Source of the DNA: Xanthobacteraceae bacterium
Lineage (GTDB): Bacteria > Pseudomonadota > Alphaproteobacteria > Rhizobiales > Xanthobacteraceae
Assembly: GCA_030037105.1 (NCBI GenBank)
Contig: JASHRY010000088.1
Coordinates: forward strand, 1-16,336
Direction: 5' to 3'
DNA: 16,336 nt
Part shown: positions 12,558 to 16,336 of the stretch, in pieces
Layout: every line of letters begins with the position of its first letter
How positions within the stretch are numbered: position 1 is the stretch's first letter
Made by a program: the position numbers and the translations under genes
The notes under the pieces: generated by a model
What the model saw: only the letters and a program-made list of their open reading frames with translations
Told to the model about the DNA's origin: nothing
The model's database searches: none

Positions 12558-14974
12558 TGAAATTCACCTTCGGCTGGCTCAAGGAGCACCTCGACACCGA
12601 CCGCACGCTCGCCGAGATCGCCGACAAGCTCACCATGATCGGGCTCGAGGTCGAACGCATCGAGGACAAGGCCAGGCTCCTCGCCCCGTTCGTCATCGCC
12701 CGCGTCACCGAGGCGAAGCCGCATCCCAATGCCGACCGGCTGCGCGTGTGTCTGGTCGATGCCGGCGACGGCAAGCCGATCCAGGTGGTGTGCGGCGCGC
12801 CGAATGCGCGCGCCGGCATGAAGGGGGTGTTCGTGCCGCCCGGCGCCTTCATCCCCGGCAAGGCCGTGACGCTTGCCGTCGGCACCATCCGCGGCGTCGA
12901 GAGCCGCGGCATGCTGGTCTCCGAATTCGAGCTGCAACTCTCCGACGATCACGAAGGCATCATCGAATTGCCCGACGATGCGCCGGTCGGGACGGGCTAC
13001 GCGCAATGGGCCGGCCTCGACGACCCGGTGATCGAGATTAATCTGACTCCGAACCGGCCCGATTGCACCGGCGTGCACGGCATCGCCCGCGATCTCGCCG
13101 CCGCCGATATGGGACGGTTCAAGGACACGAGCATCGAGGCGGTCACAGGCGAATTCCCCTGCCCGGTGAATGTGACGCTCGATTTCGGCGCCGCGCCGTC
13201 GCTGTGTCCGGCCTTCGCGCTGCGGCTCATCCGCGGCGTGAACAACGGGCCGTCCCCGGCTTGGCTGCAAAGGCGGCTCGCCGCGATCGGGCTGCGCCCG
13301 ATCAATGCGCTCGTCGACGTCACCAACTTCATCACTTACGACCGCGGCCGGCCGCTGCACGTGTTCGACGCCGCCAAGGTGCGCGGCAATCTTGTCGTGC
13401 GGCGCGCCCGGCCGGGCGAGACGCTCGCCGCGCTCGACGGCCGCACCTACGCGCTCGACGAGACGATGTGCGTCATCGCCGACGATGACGGCGTGGAATC
13501 GCTCTCCGGCATCATCGGCGGCGAAAAGACCGGTTGCGCGGCGGCGACGACGGACGTGCTCATCGAATCGGCGCTATGGAATGCGGTCAACATCGCGCAG
13601 ACCGGCCGCAAGCTCGGCATCAATTCCGACGCCCGCTACCGCTTCGAGCGCGGCGTCGATCCGGCCTTCACGCTGCCGGGGCTCGAATTGGCGACGCGCA
13701 TGGTGCTTGACCTTTGCGGCGGTGCGCCATCGCACGTTCGCCTGGCCGGCAACCCGGCTGCGGCGGAGCGCATCATCGATTTTCCGCCGTCCGAGCTCAA
13801 GCGGCTTGCCGGTCTCGCGGTGCCGCTGTCGGAGATGCGCGGCGTGCTCGACCGCCTCGGCTTCGTCGTCGTCGGTCAGGGCGAGCGGGTGAAAGTCGCG
13901 GTGCCGTCGTGGCGGCCCGACGTGCAAGGCAAGGCCGATATCGTCGAGGAAGTGGTGCGCATCCTCGGCGTCGAGCGCGTGCCGGCAACGGCGTTCGACC
14001 GCGGCGCGGCGCCGCGCAAGCCGGTGCTCACCGCGATCCAGTCGCGCACGCGCAAGGCCAAGCGCGCGCTCGCCGCGCGCAACCTCATCGAGGCGGTCAC
14101 CTGGTCCTTCATCGCCAAGCGGCGGGCCGAATTGTTCGACGGCGGCCAGCCGGAACTCGCGCTCGCCAATCCGATCGCGGCCGATCTCTCGGACATGCGC
14201 CCGAGCCTCATTCCCGGTCTCGTCGCCGCCGCGCAACGGAACGCCGACCGCGGCTTCACCGATGTCGGCCTGTTCGAAGTGGGGCAGGTGTTTCGCGGCG
14301 CCGCGCCGCAGGATCAATTGACGGCCGCCGCCGCGATCCGCCGCGCGCTCGCCAAGCCCTCCGGCATCGGCCGTCATTGGAGCAAACGCGACGGCGCGGT
14401 CGATGCCTTCGACGCCAAAGCCGATGCGCTCGCCGTGCTGGCGGCGATCGGCGCGCCGGCGCAGGCGCTGCAGATCGTGGCGCATGCGCCCTTATGGTTC
14501 CACCCCGGCCGGTCGGGAACGATCCAAATCGGTCCGCAGAACGTGCTCGGCCATTTCGGCGAACTGCATCCGAGCACGCTCGAGGCGCTGGAGGCGCAAG
14601 GCCCGCTCGTCGCCTTCGAAGTGATCCTGGAGCGAATTCCCGCGCCGCGGGCGAAAGCGACGCGCGCCAGGCCCGCGCTTGAGCTTTCGCCGTTGCAGCC
14701 GGTCGCGCGCGACTTTGCTTTCGTGGTCGAGCGCAATGTGAAAGCGGCCGACATCGTGCGCGCCGCGATGTCGGCGGACCGCAAGCTGATCAGCGACGTC
14801 GGCGTGTTCGACGTTTACGAGGGCGCCGGCATCGCGGCGGGAAAAAAGTCGATCGCGATCGCCGTCACCATCCAGCCGCGCGACAAGACCATGACCGAGG
14901 CGGAGATCGAGGCGCTGGCGGCGAAAATCGTCGCCGAGGTCGGCAAGCGCACCGGCGGCGTGCTGCGGGCGTGA
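12557..14974 (+). CDS. pheT: Phenylalanyl-tRNA synthetase beta subunit
   Basis: This 805-residue beta subunit of PheRS is needed for tRNA binding and editing of mischarged Tyr-tRNA. The order is the N-terminal [15 protein letters not shown], an EMAP/tRNA-binding domain (about 40-150, with [15 protein letters not shown] and [12 protein letters not shown]), the B3/B4 editing domain ([20 protein letters not shown]), B5, a core domain ([13 protein letters not shown]), and a C-terminal FDX-ACB domain (about 712-805, [14 protein letters not shown]). The start is ATG at 12557, matching the family's MKFTxxWLK; a preceding in-frame ATG at 12554 would give MMKF. The frame is open to 12464 but that part is repeat-derived. 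GGAG lies about 11 bases upstream, and ATGA overlap with the DUF559 stop allows coupling. It ends 9 bases from the convergent amine oxidase. Confidence 0.97.
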   Translation: MKFTFGWLKEHLDTDRTLAEIADKLTMIGLEVERIEDKARLLAPFVIARVTEAKPHPNADRLRVCLVDAGDGKPIQVVCGAPNARAGMKGVFVPPGAFIPGKAVTLAVGTIRGVESRGMLVSEFELQLSDDHEGIIELPDDAPVGTGYAQWAGLDDPVIEINLTPNRPDCTGVHGIARDLAAADMGRFKDTSIEAVTGEFPCPVNVTLDFGAAPSLCPAFALRLIRGVNNGPSPAWLQRRLAAIGLRPINALVDVTNFITYDRGRPLHVFDAAKVRGNLVVRRARPGETLAALDGRTYALDETMCVIADDDGVESLSGIIGGEKTGCAAATTDVLIESALWNAVNIAQTGRKLGINSDARYRFERGVDPAFTLPGLELATRMVLDLCGGAPSHVRLAGNPAAAERIIDFPPSELKRLAGLAVPLSEMRGVLDRLGFVVVGQGERVKVAVPSWRPDVQGKADIVEEVVRILGVERVPATAFDRGAAPRKPVLTAIQSRTRKAKRALAARNLIEAVTWSFIAKRRAELFDGGQPELALANPIAADLSDMRPSLIPGLVAAAQRNADRGFTDVGLFEVGQVFRGAAPQDQLTAAAAIRRALAKPSGIGRHWSKRDGAVDAFDAKADALAVLAAIGAPAQALQIVAHAPLWFHPGRSGTIQIGPQNVLGHFGELHPSTLEALEAQGPLVAFEVILERIPAPRAKATRARPALELSPLQPVARDFAFVVERNVKAADIVRAAMSADRKLISDVGVFDVYEGAGIAAGKKSIAIAVTIQPRDKTMTEAEIEALAAKIVAEVGKRTGGVLRA

Positions 14975-14983
14975 CCTTCGGCG

Positions 14984-16336
14984 TCAGTCCTCGCGCATGA
15001 TGTCGGGCGTCGCCTCGTATCTCGGCATCGGGCGCGGCTCCGCGCGCCGGTGCCTGGATCTGCGCTGGCGCGGCGCCGCTGCTTCGGCCGGCGCCGCTTG
15101 CTTCAGTCCGGCGAGCCGGCGCAGCACTGCCTCGGCGGCGCGCTCGCCCGATTCCCAGGCGCCGCCGACCGTGCCCCACAGGGTCTCGTGCGCGGCTTCG
15201 CCGGCGAACCAGACCGCCTCGTGCACCGGCTCCATGAGCACGCGGCGCGCGCTCTCCCAGCCCGGCGCCGCGGCGGAGAAAGCGCCGCGCGTCAACGGAT
15301 CGCTGTTCCAGCGCGTGGCGTGAGAACGCCTGATCGCCTTCTTCACATCCGCGCCGTAGAGGCCGGCCAGCCAGTCGGCGGCGAAATTGACCGTTGCGGC
15401 TTCGCCCTGCGCCGTGAGGTCGCGGCCGAACGCGCCGGCGACCTCGATCAGGCACAACGACGTGCCGGAGACGTTGGCGAGAATCGCGGCCGTGCGCGCG
15501 TCGGCCGATTTCTCGAATACCAGATCGTCGCTGTCGAGGCCGAGCGGGTTGTCTTCAAGCTCGAGCGCGACGTGATCGTAACTGCCGAGCGAGAGCCTGC
15601 TGAAAGCGTCGAGCTGCCGATATGGAAGTTGGGGAGTGAACTTGATGGCGCCGGATGCGATGGCGTTGGTCGAGAGGGTGACGATGGCGGCGCGGGCGGC
15701 GATGGTGCCTCTCGGCGTCGCCACCGCGACGTTGCGCCTGAAATCGATCGCGGTTGCCGGCGTCGACAGTTTGACCGCGATGCCGGAGGCGAGGGCGGCA
15801 AGGAGCGTGCCGAAGCCTTGCCGGCAGAACGCGTCCGCGTCGCGTTCGGCGGATTTCGCGAAATCCATGGCCGACACTTGCGCCAAGTCCTTGCCGCAGC
15901 CGAACGGCCCGAGCACGAATTCGACCGCCGGCCGCCAATCGCCGAGGTCGTTCGGCAACGCCTGCGCGCAGGCTACATCGGCTTTGCGCGCGGCGTCGAT
16001 GATGGCGCGACTGGCGCGCACTTGCAAAGTCAGGAAATCTTCGAGCTCGCCCTCGCGGGCGAAGCGCCGGCCGATGCGCACCTTTTGGCTCGCCGGCGCC
16101 GGATAGACTCCAATTCCCGGTCCCGGCGCGAGTTTCGTCACCGGATTGAGGTCGGGCCTATGGATCCAGTGGGCGCCGCGGTCGTATGGCACGCCGAAGA
16201 TGCTCGTGTCGGTGACGCAACGCCCGCCGACATGGTCGGCGGCTTCGATGAGCACGAACTTGCGGCCGGCGGCGGCGATTCGCCGCGCGGCGGCGATGCC
16301 GGCCGCGCCGGCGCCGATGATGACCACGTCGATCGC
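14984..16336 (-). CDS. FAD-dependent amine oxidase-type oxidoreductase, 5' end outside window
   Basis: Some 450 residues are visible of a flavin-containing amine oxidase family protein whose start lies beyond the right edge; the frame continues through IDVVIIGAGAAG to the last base. The first visible motif is the FAD dinucleotide-binding GAGAAG, then the acidic end of strand 2 in VLIEAADHVGGRC with the GGR motif, RGAHWIH, and the C-terminal FAD-binding block VWFAGEAAHETLWGTVGGAWESG. These define the monoamine/polyamine oxidase superfamily (PF01593). Members oxidise amines, amino acids or related substrates, releasing hydrogen peroxide. The last ~45 residues after RRLAGLK are Ala/Pro/Arg-rich and probably disordered. 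It converges on pheT with a 9-base gap and no visible terminator. The substrate is unknown. Confidence 0.85.
   Translation of the reverse strand, partial: AIDVVIIGAGAAGIAAARRIAAAGRKFVLIEAADHVGGRCVTDTSIFGVPYDRGAHWIHRPDLNPVTKLAPGPGIGVYPAPASQKVRIGRRFAREGELEDFLTLQVRASRAIIDAARKADVACAQALPNDLGDWRPAVEFVLGPFGCGKDLAQVSAMDFAKSAERDADAFCRQGFGTLLAALASGIAVKLSTPATAIDFRRNVAVATPRGTIAARAAIVTLSTNAIASGAIKFTPQLPYRQLDAFSRLSLGSYDHVALELEDNPLGLDSDDLVFEKSADARTAAILANVSGTSLCLIEVAGAFGRDLTAQGEAATVNFAADWLAGLYGADVKKAIRRSHATRWNSDPLTRGAFSAAAPGWESARRVLMEPVHEAVWFAGEAAHETLWGTVGGAWESGERAAEAVLRRLAGLKQAAPAEAAAPRQRRSRHRRAEPRPMPRYEATPDIMRED

Overview
The window is GC-rich chromosomal DNA from an alphaproteobacterium, most likely of the order Hyphomicrobiales (Rhizobiales). 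The basis is codon and base usage, the infC / rpmI-rplT-pheS-pheT translation block next to an ABHD10-like hydrolase, a DUF559 gene with C/G-rich dispersed repeats, and a Liv-type transporter beside a luciferase-like monooxygenase. The genus cannot be fixed from sequence alone. No tRNA, rRNA, CRISPR array, insertion sequence with a transposase, or phage gene was seen.

Region 1 (1-5162, minus strand) is a branched-chain-amino-acid-type (HAAT) ABC uptake operon, read from right to left: periplasmic binding protein (livK type), permeases livH and livM, ATPases livG and livF, then the first 24 codons of an SDR oxidoreductase. From livH to the SDR the genes overlap by 4 bases or lie 1-4 bases apart. 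The exception is the 352-base gap between livK and livH. It holds a perfect 12-bp stem-loop and, on the plus strand, what looks like the 5' stump of an acyl-CoA-dehydrogenase-type gene.

Region 2 (5163-7968, plus strand) starts with a divergent regulatory region containing candidate promoters and a 22-bp perfect palindrome. A luciferase-like flavin monooxygenase, an alpha/beta hydrolase and a DoxX-family membrane protein follow. Together with region 1 this looks like an uptake-plus-oxidation catabolic locus whose substrate cannot be read from the sequence.

Region 3 (7992-14974) is the housekeeping translation block. An ABHD10-like hydrolase lies divergent to infC, which appears to start at ATT, the classical autoregulatory IF3 start. 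A GYD-domain gene sits between infC and rpmI. The rpmI leader contains four consecutive small hairpins. rplT and pheS follow.

Between pheS and pheT lies the most unusual structure in the window. A DUF559 endonuclease-fold gene is tightly bracketed by 41-bp inverted repeats (40/41 identical), with a third partial copy nearby. The repeats are hairpins and contain G-quadruplex motifs. The gene's reading frame runs through the right-hand repeats and ends exactly on the pheT start. It resembles a self-contained repeat-plus-nuclease unit parked inside an essential operon. pheT then converges on a partial minus-strand FAD-dependent amine oxidase that runs off the right edge.
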